Part shown: one piece after another, positions 1 through 7,788 of the stretch | Layout of the letters: every line of letters begins with the position of its first letter | How positions within the stretch are numbered: the first letter of the stretch is position 1 | Assembly (NCBI RefSeq): GCF_001467945.1 | Contig: NZ_LNYQ01000013.1 | Location: 2,363,098 to 2,427,097, forward strand | From: Legionella parisiensis | Lineage (GTDB): Bacteria; Pseudomonadota; Gammaproteobacteria; Legionellales; Legionellaceae | Direction of reading: 5' to 3' | DNA: 64,000 nucleotides | The notes under the pieces: generated by a model | The model's input: only the letters and a program-made list of their open reading frames with translations | Databases searched by the model: none | What the model was told of the DNA's origin: nothing | Translations under genes and position numbers: made by a program

Positions 1-221
1 TTTTCACCAAAATACCGGGCTGAAGCTAAAGTAAAATCGAAAACCACCGGGCCAGAATAATAACTGAGACAGTCAAGGTCCTCAGAAGAAATTTCCCCAT
101 TAATTTTAATAGCATCAGGTTGGGCATCTTCATAAAATAGCTGTGATTGAAGTTTAAGGCCCAACCCTCGAAAAGTGTGTCTATCCGCCTCATTTTCAGC
201 TTTGGTCCACACAAGGCTCAT
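1..221 (-). CDS. ThiD-like (HMP/HMP-P kinase) protein, N-terminal part, cut by window edge
   Basis: This partial gene starts at an ATG overlapping the thiG stop (ATGA), so it is translationally coupled to the thiamine operon. The visible 73 residues run MSLVWTKAENEADRHTF..., then DAIKING, then YSGPVVFDFTLAS. The spacing of AD-x-HTF-x-GLG, AIKI and SGPVV-x-D matches the start of phosphomethylpyrimidine kinase (ThiD). That family phosphorylates the HMP pyrimidine and is often fused to ThiE. The glycine-rich segment expected after the first strand (family pattern SDSGGGAGIQAD) is absent, replaced by a short KAENEAD stretch, and the part around 40-50 is compressed. It may be a degenerate or divergent ThiD domain of a ThiDE fusion. 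Assignment by operon context plus motif spacing; the rest lies outside the window. Confidence 0.5.
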   Translation of the reverse strand, partial: MSLVWTKAENEADRHTFRGLGLKLQSQLFYEDAQPDAIKINGEISSEDLDCLSYYSGPVVFDFTLASARYFGE

Positions 222-1006
222 AATGGAGTCTCCTGAAGCCAAAATGGTGTATCGATCAGAGGAGTACACGATTGTGCTGTAATTCGCTCAGGCATAAGGC
301 CTGCTGCAAAAGCACCTCGTCCTGCGATGACCGCATGCGCAAAGGCTTCAGCCATCGCTATTGGATGAGTTGATGAAGAAACCGCACTATTTAGCAGTAC
401 CGCATCAAAACCTAACTCTAAAATACGTGTCGCATGAGATGGCTTACCAATCCCAGCATCAACAATCAAGGTCACATCCGTTAATCGCTGGCGTAAAGTT
501 TCCAAAGCAAAGGGGTTAAGTAATCCTTTTCCAGAACCTATAGGCGCTGCCCAAGGCATCAAAATACGACAACCACAATCAACTAGACGCTGACATAAAA
601 CTAAATCATCCGTACAGTATGGAAAGACTTCAAATCCTCGTTTTACCAATTCAGTTGCCGCATACAACAATTCAAAAGGATCGGGTTGCAAGCTGTAATC
701 ATCACCGATTACTTCCAATTTAATCCATGAGGTTTGAAAAAGTTCGCGTGCCATTTCAGCTGTAGTAATTGCAGTTTGTGCATCACGGCAACCCGCGGTA
801 TTGGGAAGTAAATAACAACCCAAAGATTGTATGGTTTGCCAAAATAAATCTGTTCCAGAATCCCCAGGCATTTGCCGTTTTAACGACACAGTAATCACAT
901 TGGTTTTAGAAGCCTGAACGGCATGGGTCATCACTTCAAGTGATGGATAGCCTGCTGTTCCCAAGAGCAAACGACTTGTTAAAGGCTTATCTGCTAGAGA
1001 CCACAT
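218..1006 (-). CDS. thiG: Thiazole synthase ThiG
   Basis: ThiG condenses 1-deoxyxylulose 5-phosphate, dehydroglycine and ThiS-thiocarboxylate sulfur into the thiazole phosphate moiety of thiamine. It is a cytosolic TIM-barrel enzyme. The 262-residue protein has the family landmarks: LLGTAGYPS near the start, the NTAGCRDA motif at about 69-76, KLEVIGD with the predicted Schiff-base lysine at Lys96, PIGSGKGLLNP near 155, and VDAGIGKPSHA and DAVLLNSAV further on. Length is normal for the family. It begins two bases after the thiS stop and overlaps the next gene by four bases, so the operon is tightly coupled. The ThiO gene upstream is consistent with glycine as the source of dehydroglycine. Confidence 0.97.
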   Translation of the reverse strand: MWSLADKPLTSRLLLGTAGYPSLEVMTHAVQASKTNVITVSLKRQMPGDSGTDLFWQTIQSLGCYLLPNTAGCRDAQTAITTAEMARELFQTSWIKLEVIGDDYSLQPDPFELLYAATELVKRGFEVFPYCTDDLVLCQRLVDCGCRILMPWAAPIGSGKGLLNPFALETLRQRLTDVTLIVDAGIGKPSHATRILELGFDAVLLNSAVSSSTHPIAMAEAFAHAVIAGRGAFAAGLMPERITAQSCTPLIDTPFWLQETPL

Positions 1007-1008
1007 AG

Positions 1009-1209
1009 CTATCCTCCCTGCATCGGTATAATCAGATCGATACGATCCCCTTCAGACAAGATGGTGCTAGAAAACATGGACTTAGGAACAAATTGATTAT
1101 TAATTGCGATTGCTACATGGGCAGCAATCCCCTCTCTTTGTGCAAGCATTTCCTGCAGTGTACAGGATGTATCAAGTGTTAATGGTTTATCATTTATATA
1201 AATAATCAT
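1009..1209 (-). CDS. thiS: Sulfur carrier protein ThiS
   Basis: ThiS is a 66-residue ubiquitin-fold sulfur carrier. Its C-terminal Gly-Gly is adenylated and thiocarboxylated, then gives sulfur to ThiG. The sequence ends in ...PMQGG as required. It has the typical N-terminal strand MIIYINDKPL and the segment HVAIAINNQFVP. I chose the ATG at 1209, which overlaps the thiO stop as ATGA; an in-frame upstream start would add five residues inside thiO and lacks support. The stop is two bases from the thiG start. Confidence 0.95.
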   Translation of the reverse strand: MIIYINDKPLTLDTSCTLQEMLAQREGIAAHVAIAINNQFVPKSMFSSTILSEGDRIDLIIPMQGG

Positions 1210-2270
1210 GAATAAGCCTCCCAAAGCTCAGGATAACAAGTGTCGTGTTGATTGCTGTTTAATCCACGTAGAATTTCCTCGACTAATGCCGGAGCAATTA
1301 AATATCCATGACGATAAAGTCCGTTAACTGCAATAAATCTCTTCGCATATTTTATACGGGGCTGATGATGCACTAAAGTCGGACGACAATGCGTCACCGT
1401 TTTAATTATTCGCGCTTCGGAAAAACCTCGATGAACATAGTATGCAGCGGTTAATAATTCGAGCGTTGTGCGTACCGAAATTGGGCTACAATCTTCTGCT
1501 TCTAACTCACTTGCGCCGATAAGGTAATGAAAGTCAGGGCGTGGTGCAATATAAATAGTATACCTGGGGTGTAAGAGTCGAATAGGTCTTTGTAACTGAA
1601 CCTCAGGGGCATGCACCCAAATAAGCTCCCCCCGAAGTCCGCGCAGATGCGGAAAAGAGGTTTTTGCCCCTAAACCTCGGCAATCAAAAACAAAATCAAA
1701 CCGATGTGATTCATTCCTTGCTTCTATTCTTCCTGGATAGACAGCGGAAACAAAGGTATTATCCCGGCAAATAACACCCTGCTTGCACAGATGATTTTTA
1801 AGTGCTGACAATAGAGCCTGATTATCAAGCTGCGCTTCTTTAGGGAAATAATAGGCTCGTTTAAATTGACGAAGTTCTGGTTCAAGCTGAATTAGTAAAT
1901 CTTCATTGAGCAACTCGTAGCATGAATCACTTAAGTGATTAACAATTCTGGAACTAAACTGCTGCCATTCTGCTTTATCTTGTGGATGATGTACCACAAG
2001 ACTGCCTTTTTGGCGAAAATATACCGGTTCTGTCAATTGATTTAGAATGGACGACCATAATGTTTCAACCGATTCCATCCCCAAATGGAAAATCACTTGC
2101 TCCGCCTTATCAAGCTCAGATAGGGGTGCCAAAAGGCCTGCTGCTGCATTGCTGCAATTATTGAAGGAAGTTTCTGCTTCAAATAATGATACTCGCCAGC
2201 CTTCGTTTTGTAAGCGCAAAGCCAACAAACACCCCATTATCCCAGCCCCCACAACTGCAGCATTTTTCAT
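1206..2270 (-). CDS. thiO: Glycine oxidase ThiO (FAD-dependent)
   Basis: ThiO oxidises glycine to iminoglycine (dehydroglycine) for ThiG, the aerobic alternative to ThiH. The 354-residue protein opens with a Rossmann FAD-binding motif (VVGAGIMG at about 6-13) followed by the acidic end of strand 2 (LFEAE), and has the DAO-family features VFDCRGLGAK near 195 and a C-terminal AVNGLYRHGYLIAP segment that covers the flavin. It is in the thi operon and overlaps thiS by four bases. It lies 142 bp downstream of the THI5-like gene, with a palindromic repeat in between. Use of ThiO fits an aerobic organism. Confidence 0.93.
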   Translation of the reverse strand: MKNAAVVGAGIMGCLLALRLQNEGWRVSLFEAETSFNNCSNAAAGLLAPLSELDKAEQVIFHLGMESVETLWSSILNQLTEPVYFRQKGSLVVHHPQDKAEWQQFSSRIVNHLSDSCYELLNEDLLIQLEPELRQFKRAYYFPKEAQLDNQALLSALKNHLCKQGVICRDNTFVSAVYPGRIEARNESHRFDFVFDCRGLGAKTSFPHLRGLRGELIWVHAPEVQLQRPIRLLHPRYTIYIAPRPDFHYLIGASELEAEDCSPISVRTTLELLTAAYYVHRGFSEARIIKTVTHCRPTLVHHQPRIKYAKRFIAVNGLYRHGYLIAPALVEEILRGLNSNQHDTCYPELWEAYS

Positions 2271-2300
2271 TTAATAGAATCACTCAAGAGTAGACCTATT

Positions 2301-2387
2301 GTAGCCTGGTGCGACGCATCGGGAGCCGGGATTGATGAGCTAATGAGTTTTTTGATCCTGGGTTCCGCCGCGTTACACCCAGGCTAC
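2301..2387. repeat. GTAGCC-ended imperfect palindromic repeat, copy 1
   Basis: An 87-bp element with arms GTAGCCTGG at the left and CCAGGCTAC at the right, plus further imperfect pairing inside (GCATCGGGA against TTCCGCCGCG). It lies between the THI5-like gene and thiO inside the operon, so it will be transcribed and may fold in the mRNA. Related elements occur at 11073, 13760, 50773 and, more eroded, 63179. Confidence 0.75.
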
Positions 2388-2412
2388 AAACACCCGGGCA
2401 TTGATTTATTTT

Positions 2413-3357
2413 TTATTCACCTACGCAACACGCGATAGGCTCCAAATCAGAATGAGGCATCTTAGGTAAGAACTCATTCGTATAGCAAACATCCACTGCG
2501 AAAGACTCATCAATTACTCCCAAATGTTTGCCAAATCGCCCTACTTTATTCCAATCACGTTCCACATTTAAAAGCGTACGGGAGAAAAAAGGTAAGCTGC
2601 GGATGAATATTGTGTGATACATAGGAGTTCGCAATTGAGGTTTCATACGACATAAAAGCTCATAAGCTTCATCCGGATTTTCGGTTGTAAAGGCGGCTCC
2701 ACGTTGTGTGGCTTTGAGAAAACCTTTAATAGTTTCAGGATTCTTTAACATGCGTTCTGGTACAATAAATTGAATGGAACAAAAGCAGCAGCAACCCAAG
2801 CCGGCAAGCTGATCCAGGCGCAGAAATACAGTTTCACCGCGTAAATGTTCTAATTCAACTTTCTGAAAGTTAATAAAGCCAATGCCGGTGTCAATAAGAT
2901 CGCGGCAAATCGCATCAGTCACATTCATGCCGATGCGCACCGTCTCATAACTTGTGGGAGCAATGCCTGCTAACTTAGCCAAATTATCTATGATGATTTT
3001 GCCAAACTCACCAATATAACCTACTCGTTTGCCGACAATATCCTGAAATGAGCTTATACCACTGGATTTAAGTGCAATAAGGCCTGTTGGCGGCTCATCC
3101 AGCAATGTTCCAATTGAGGTAACAGGATAGCCTTTCGCACGAGCAGCCAAGGTGTGAATCATAGCCTTGACTCCAAAATCTACATGTCCCATACCCACAA
3201 TTTCGGTGACATCACTGGGATCGCTAGGTTCCAAAATCGCAAGTTTTATGCCTTCTTGCTGATAATACCCTAACGAATGGGCAACAAAAATTGGGGTATG
3301 ATAAGGGTTTGCATACCAATTAAGTAATAGGGTTGTTCTTGTTGATAACGCACTCAT
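2413..3357 (-). CDS. thi5: THI5/NMT1-type HMP-P synthase
   Basis: The protein has the SBP-like fold of the NMT1/THI5 family but carries the hallmark of the pyrimidine synthase: GCCCFCSIQ, with the CCCFC cluster at residues 189-193, and KAMIHTLAA, with Lys64 and His68 aligning with the PLP lysine and donor histidine of yeast Thi5p (Lys62/His66). In that family PLP and the enzyme's own histidine are converted to HMP-P in a single turnover. A Legionella pneumophila homologue (Lpg1565) has been reported to be functional, from memory. There is no signal peptide, and no permease gene nearby, which argues against a periplasmic ThiY transporter component. I chose the ATG at 3357 because it follows a strong AAGGAG; the open frame extends 14 codons further. 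First gene of the riboswitch-controlled operon. Confidence 0.9.
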   Translation of the reverse strand: MSALSTRTTLLLNWYANPYHTPIFVAHSLGYYQQEGIKLAILEPSDPSDVTEIVGMGHVDFGVKAMIHTLAARAKGYPVTSIGTLLDEPPTGLIALKSSGISSFQDIVGKRVGYIGEFGKIIIDNLAKLAGIAPTSYETVRIGMNVTDAICRDLIDTGIGFINFQKVELEHLRGETVFLRLDQLAGLGCCCFCSIQFIVPERMLKNPETIKGFLKATQRGAAFTTENPDEAYELLCRMKPQLRTPMYHTIFIRSLPFFSRTLLNVERDWNKVGRFGKHLGVIDESFAVDVCYTNEFLPKMPHSDLEPIACCVGE

Positions 3358-3518
3358 GCCATGGCTCCTTGAATTAATTAATAAAATAGAGGATGGCAAA
3401 AGATATCGAATGAAGGCCTAATAAAGAAATGAACCTGTATTCAGAGCAATGATTCTTAAAAAAATAGCAAATAGATAAGGCTTTCCAAGAGATCAATTAA
3501 AAATAAACACAGATTTAA

Positions 3519-3593
3519 GGCGTTCTTACGCTGGTACAAACCAGATCAAGTTCAACGGGTATTTCTCAGACGTTTATCACGACACCCCGCGCC
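3519..3593 (-). ncRNA. TPP riboswitch (THI element)
   Basis: Read on the minus strand the segment contains GGGGTG near its start, the conserved CTGAGA at 3564-3569, ACCC, then GAACTTGATCTGG and GTACCAGCGTA, with a P1 stem closed by GGCG/CGCC ends. This is the standard thi-box order. It sits about 160 bases upstream of the THI5-like start and just downstream of a promoter, so it should repress the operon when thiamine pyrophosphate is abundant. I could not find a clear terminator stem between it and the gene, so whether control is transcriptional or translational is open. Confidence 0.95.
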
Positions 3594-3608
3594 ATCAAAT
3601 TGTTGGTA

Positions 3609-3637
3609 ATCCTATCTTGTATGGGAAAAACTGTCAA
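3609..3637 (-). promoter_or_regulatory. Promoter of the thiamine operon
   Basis: On the minus strand a perfect TTGACA (3632-3637) is separated by 17 bases from TAGGAT (3609-3614). Predicted transcription start is near 3602, a few bases before the riboswitch, as expected for a riboswitch leader. Confidence 0.65.
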
Positions 3638-3675
3638 ACATTATCCCCTCTCCTATGTATGGGGGAGGTTAGGAA

Positions 3676-3708
3676 GGCTGTCATTCCGCCTTCGCGGGGA
3701 TGACAGCC
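3676..3708. repeat. GGCTGTCAT hairpin (REP-like)
   Basis: Arms GGCTGTCAT (3676-3684) and ATGACAGCC (3700-3708) surround an inner CCGC-CTTC-GCGG stem. It lies 24 bases downstream of the TGT-like gene on the minus strand and could end that transcript, though no T-run follows. A half-copy of a similar CATTCCTGCGAAGGCATGAATCC element is seen near 63282-63304. Confidence 0.6.
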
Positions 3709-3731
3709 TCATAGGGGGAAAGTGAAATTCA

Positions 3732-4562
3732 TCAGGAATAACAATAATTCTGCACATGAAACACGTTATGCTGAATTAAAAACCGCTGACATAATAGGGG
3801 GGTATGTTGCAATAGATGATGCAGATAAGCCCGAGTAAATTGTTGTGAACACGTGGGGCAAACGCAATCTGCATCAATCATTTCAAATTGCATCTGCGTT
3901 TTTGAATCAGTTAAATCCACAGTTCCTTCCTGGCTGTAAACCTTGCCTTGAGCCGCTGCTTGGGCAGGCTCATCTGTCTCAATAAGCCCTATTCCCTTAT
4001 CATGCAAACGCTTAATTAATTCAGGATCAAAACGTCCTATAGCATAACGTGCCAGATGAGACCATTGATCTAATTGCTTCCAATTCAGCTCATCCAAAAC
4101 ATTAAAATAAACCCCATGTGCCTTAACTACCTCATTTTTTTCCAAATCATTCACATGAATAAATGGAACAATTGCATCATCCCAGTTACTCCAGATTTGT
4201 GGAAAATCGCGCAGGATATTTTGAGGTAAAATTACTGCATTAGGTTTTAAATGATGGATAAGATCAATTAATTTCTCCGAAGTAAGTCTAACTTTAGAGC
4301 CATCATAGGGTGATTTGAGCACATAAACTTTTTCCCTATTGGCTACAAGTGACATTGCATTAAGGACCACTTTCCCAAGGCAACCCAAGTAACGGGCTAA
4401 ATCTGATATTTTTTCGAGTACATCCTGACCTGGCTTATATAACAAATGCTCCAAAGAATAGGATGCCGCCGTTATTTTTACTTCGTGCCAATTTGCCGTT
4501 GTAAGACATAAACCTGCCTCTGAAGTTAAGACAGGTATAACATTCTGTATCGCAGCCAACAT
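3732..4562 (-). CDS. Short tRNA-guanine transglycosylase-like protein
   Basis: A 276-residue protein whose C-terminus is clearly TGT-like: DCVCPTCSQQF, RAYLHHLLQHTP and LIQHNVFHV give the CxCxxC...H zinc site, although with 26 rather than the usual 25 residues between the last Cys and the His. Full bacterial TGT is about 375 residues. The N-terminal part (PVLTSEAGLCLTTANW, then SLEHLLYKPG) does not show the catalytic barrel motifs I would expect for base exchange. It lies 15 bp downstream of queA, the next enzyme of queuosine synthesis, and is probably co-transcribed. It may be a non-catalytic TGT paralogue or partner subunit; a genuine tgt gene should be elsewhere. Family assignment is firm, activity is not. 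Confidence 0.75.
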   Translation of the reverse strand: MLAAIQNVIPVLTSEAGLCLTTANWHEVKITAASYSLEHLLYKPGQDVLEKISDLARYLGCLGKVVLNAMSLVANREKVYVLKSPYDGSKVRLTSEKLIDLIHHLKPNAVILPQNILRDFPQIWSNWDDAIVPFIHVNDLEKNEVVKAHGVYFNVLDELNWKQLDQWSHLARYAIGRFDPELIKRLHDKGIGLIETDEPAQAAAQGKVYSQEGTVDLTDSKTQMQFEMIDADCVCPTCSQQFTRAYLHHLLQHTPLLCQRFLIQHNVFHVQNYCYS

Positions 4563-4577
4563 TCCTAATCTCCTGAT

Positions 4578-5591
4578 TTATAGCAATAAACTGGTATCAC
4601 CATAACTAAAAAATCTGTATTTCTTTTCGATTGCTTCCTGATAAAGCTTCATTGCTTGTTTATGGCCGATAAAAGCTGAAACCAGCATGAGTAAAGTAGA
4701 CTCAGGCAAATGAAAATTAGTCATTAAGCCATCACAAATCTTAAACTCATATCCTGGGTAAATAAAGATGTCTGTATCTCTGCTGCACGCGGTTAAAACT
4801 CCATTTTGTGCTGCACTCTCTAAACTGCGCAAAGCAGTCGTACCTACTGCAATTACTCGATTTCCTGCTGCCTTTGTAGCGTGTACCGCAGCACATAATT
4901 CAGGGCTAATTGTGAATTGCTCACTATGCATTTTATGGTCTTCTATATTATCACAACGAACAGGTCTAAATGTTCCTGCTCCTACATGTAACGTAAGATA
5001 AGCTACAGCAACTCCTCTTGAATGTAAGCTGGATAATACAGCTTCATCAAAATGCAAACCAGCCGTAGGAGCTGCGACAGAGCCTTCATATTTTGCATAG
5101 ACTGTTTGGTAACGATCCTGATCCAAAATTTCATCATTTCGAGTAATGTAAGGAGGCAACGGAATATGTCCTATTCCATTTAATAATTGCAAAACATCTA
5201 TATCCGCTTTGCATATAAATAAATCATCTTCTCTATCAAGTACTTCGATTTCTTTATTGTGCTCTAATTTAATAATAGACCCGGCCTTTAATGCTTTACT
5301 GGCTTTAATATGAGCTAGAAAAGTAAATTCTCCTGTAATACGTTCCACTAATAGTTCTACTTTTCCACCAGTAGTTTTATGGCCATACAGTCGAGCTGGA
5401 ATCACTTTAGAATCATTCATAACCAGTAAATCGCCAGGATTTAAAAAATCAGCTATTTCGCGAAACTGATAATGGCCATATTCATCTTTTTGACGATTAT
5501 AAAGTAAAAGACGTGAATCACTACGATGCGCCAAAGGATATTGCGCAATTAATTCTGGTGGTAAATCAAAGTAAAAATCCTGTTTATTCAT
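4578..5591 (-). CDS. queA: S-adenosylmethionine:tRNA ribosyltransferase-isomerase QueA
   Basis: QueA transfers the ribosyl group of SAM to preQ1 in the tRNA wobble position to give epoxyqueuosine. The 337-residue product starts MNKQDFYFDLPPELIAQYP, contains NDSKVIPARLYG, a TAGLHFD motif near 190, LHVGAGTFRPVR near 215 and the C-terminal TNFHLPESTLLML and GDTSLLL, all family signatures. I chose the ATG at 5591 because the additional upstream 12 residues do not match the family. A TATAAT lies at 5619-5624 on the same strand, 27 bases upstream, which supports a short leader. Confidence 0.97.
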   Translation of the reverse strand: MNKQDFYFDLPPELIAQYPLAHRSDSRLLLYNRQKDEYGHYQFREIADFLNPGDLLVMNDSKVIPARLYGHKTTGGKVELLVERITGEFTFLAHIKASKALKAGSIIKLEHNKEIEVLDREDDLFICKADIDVLQLLNGIGHIPLPPYITRNDEILDQDRYQTVYAKYEGSVAAPTAGLHFDEAVLSSLHSRGVAVAYLTLHVGAGTFRPVRCDNIEDHKMHSEQFTISPELCAAVHATKAAGNRVIAVGTTALRSLESAAQNGVLTACSRDTDIFIYPGYEFKICDGLMTNFHLPESTLLMLVSAFIGHKQAMKLYQEAIEKKYRFFSYGDTSLLL

Positions 5592-5782
5592 AGAGCAACC
5601 TGAAAATAAATTGCCGATATTATACACGGAATGAAACGATTCAGCACCCCCAATGAATAAGAGATGGCTTACAAATTAAACTTAAATTTTCTGCACATCT
5701 GATAAACCAGGCCGGATCTACTCCAACGCCCTCCCCACGATGATCAAAAGACAGTAATAAAAAAGAGGTACCCTTGAACATG

Positions 5783-7561
5783 TTACTTCATCGTTTTAGT
5801 CGGATCGACTTCAGGCTTGGGTGATGAATCCATAATTGTTCGTTTGGCGCTGTATAACCATTGAAGCCTTTGTTTTTGCGGCTCCATAATCTTCTCTGGT
5901 GTGATTTGTTCAATTAATTTATCAAGTTTTCCTTTGCTCTCAGGCGGTATTGATGAATTTTTAACAACATCTCTAACTTTTTCTATATCTTCTTTTTTGG
6001 GAGCTGTTAATATCAAAGACTCAAATTTCTCTACTATCTGTTTATAGCTTGCATGCGGCTCAGGTTTTAGCACGGACCTTTGGGATAAGCGGGGATTGCT
6101 TAATAATGTTGCTTTTCGAGTTTGAGCAATGCTTAAAGTTTCTTCCATTTTTTCCCTGGCACGATGCATTTCTGATCTTTGGGTTTGTAATATTTCTCTT
6201 AGGCTTAGGTGTTGTTCTTTGCGTTGAATTTGTTTCTGCAAATTTTCTTGTATCTTTTCCATAAAATTAAAGCGGGGTGTTTGAATACGCACTTTCTCTT
6301 GATTAAAATTACACTTAGCTTGCTCCCATTCTTCTTGAGTCATTTTTTGAGGATCCGCATCCTTAGGGATTAGTGCATATGAGCCATCATCTTTTTGAAT
6401 AAGGCATTTAGCCTCCTCATGTTTAACAATAAAACGGGCTTGAGAAAAATCAAAAACTTGTTCCAATTGATCATTAAGGAGTATTTTCTTATTTCTCATA
6501 ACTTTTAATGCAGACACGAGGCCTTGCTCACGTAATTGTAAGCCTTCAATTTGAGTGTCCAATTGTCTTGGGAAAGATGTTTGTGACTTAAGCTCTTGTA
6601 TTTGAGATCGTGTTTGTTCCAGAGCTAAACGAAATAATTCCTCATAATTTGTGACTGTTTGACTTAGGTGAGCTTGATGAAAATTCAGTTCATGCTCAAT
6701 GGTCTTGATGTGCCTACAAATCCGGCGTCGCTCTTTTTCCTGGGTCTTAGGATCTTCTGAAGTTGTATTTCTATGTAATGCTTCTTGTTCTCTATATCTT
6801 TCGAGATCTTGTATTAAAATGGAACGTCTTCGTTCAACAAAAACAGCAGGATTCTCTTGAGGATGACTCAAAATAGGCATCGCTAAGAACGTATTCAATA
6901 TATCGAAATGCGCATGAAGTTCTTCGTGATAGACCTCCATTTGCTCCTCTTCTTCTTCAATAGCAATCCATTCTTTTTCAATTTCATTCAATTGCTCTTC
7001 TAATTTATTCAGCTCTAAATCTAGAGCGTGGATAGTACTGAGATAGTTATCAATCATAGCATCTATAATTTCTACCGCACGGCTAGAAATTGTTTCTGTA
7101 TGAGCATGTTTATCTTTTGTAAGATGCCTTTCAATTTCGACTCTAAAAAGTTGATCCACATTTTTAGCTAAAGCTTCTCTCTCTGCAATTAATCCCATAA
7201 GAAGAAAAACGATATGTTCTCGCTTTTGCATTGCCTCTTCATTTTGCTCTCTTATTGATTGAATTTCCTCCTCTTGCCTCATCAGTTCTCGGGCTATCAT
7301 CGTAATCGTTTCCATTCCTCCAGCCGTTTTAAGAAAATAAAACACCTCTGCAGCATTTTTTAATCCAAAATATGAAAGAAACCGAGTGGCTAAAGAGAGG
7401 GTTGTTCCGTTATTTCCAGGGTTATTGTTTTTTTCTATATCTGCAAACCATTGTTGCAATCGCCCCGTCATAAGTTGTTGTTCTGCTTCATTTAGTTCTG
7501 GCCACATTGAGGTAACAGTTTCTGAAGAACGTTGAGGAATTTCCGATCGATTAGAAACCAT
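5783..7561 (-). CDS. Long coiled-coil protein, effector candidate
   Basis: A 592-residue protein rich in Glu, Gln, Lys and Arg with no signal peptide or membrane helix. Heptad-like coiled-coil stretches cover about residues 95-140, 175-220 and 265-480 (for example ELNKLEEQLNEIEKEW and EEEEEQMEVYHEELH). The N-terminus is less charged and includes TRFLSYFGLKNAAEVFYFLKTAG. I recognise no enzymatic motif. The ATG at 7561 follows GGTGAG at suitable distance; a TTG five codons upstream is the alternative. It sits alone between queA and another orphan, both sides being conserved housekeeping genes, which resembles accessory insertions in Legionella genomes. A Dot/Icm substrate is possible from architecture only. 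Confidence 0.6.
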   Translation of the reverse strand: MVSNRSEIPQRSSETVTSMWPELNEAEQQLMTGRLQQWFADIEKNNNPGNNGTTLSLATRFLSYFGLKNAAEVFYFLKTAGGMETITMIARELMRQEEEIQSIREQNEEAMQKREHIVFLLMGLIAEREALAKNVDQLFRVEIERHLTKDKHAHTETISSRAVEIIDAMIDNYLSTIHALDLELNKLEEQLNEIEKEWIAIEEEEEQMEVYHEELHAHFDILNTFLAMPILSHPQENPAVFVERRRSILIQDLERYREQEALHRNTTSEDPKTQEKERRRICRHIKTIEHELNFHQAHLSQTVTNYEELFRLALEQTRSQIQELKSQTSFPRQLDTQIEGLQLREQGLVSALKVMRNKKILLNDQLEQVFDFSQARFIVKHEEAKCLIQKDDGSYALIPKDADPQKMTQEEWEQAKCNFNQEKVRIQTPRFNFMEKIQENLQKQIQRKEQHLSLREILQTQRSEMHRAREKMEETLSIAQTRKATLLSNPRLSQRSVLKPEPHASYKQIVEKFESLILTAPKKEDIEKVRDVVKNSSIPPESKGKLDKLIEQITPEKIMEPQKQRLQWLYSAKRTIMDSSPKPEVDPTKTMK

Positions 7562-7788
7562 ATGAAAACTCACCAAAAACTCATCTTGATTAAATTATAG
7601 GCTATTTTGGAAGGAAAAAACGGATAAGGCCTAGAAGAAACTCTTAATTGCTTAGTATTGTAAACCTTGCAATGAGGATTAATTTCAAAGATTTTAATTG
7701 TTTAGAATATTTATTTGGCTTTTGGGTCCTCTGATAAAGAACCCAAAAAACTATTGAAAAAATCCACTGAAAACAGAGGCAACAAACA

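Noticed and set aside
26-214. 62-codon frame antisense-side at the left edge
   Set aside because: It overlaps the ThiD-like frame, which is coupled to thiG by ATGA and has family motifs.
2413-3357. ThiY-type ABC transporter binding protein
   Set aside because: No signal peptide and no permease or ATPase gene nearby; the CCCFC cluster marks the THI5 enzyme.
7720-7748. TTTTGGGT/ACCCAAAA hairpin after the His-rich gene
   Set aside because: Stem is AT-rich, 40 bases from the stop and lacks a T-run; too weak to call a terminator.
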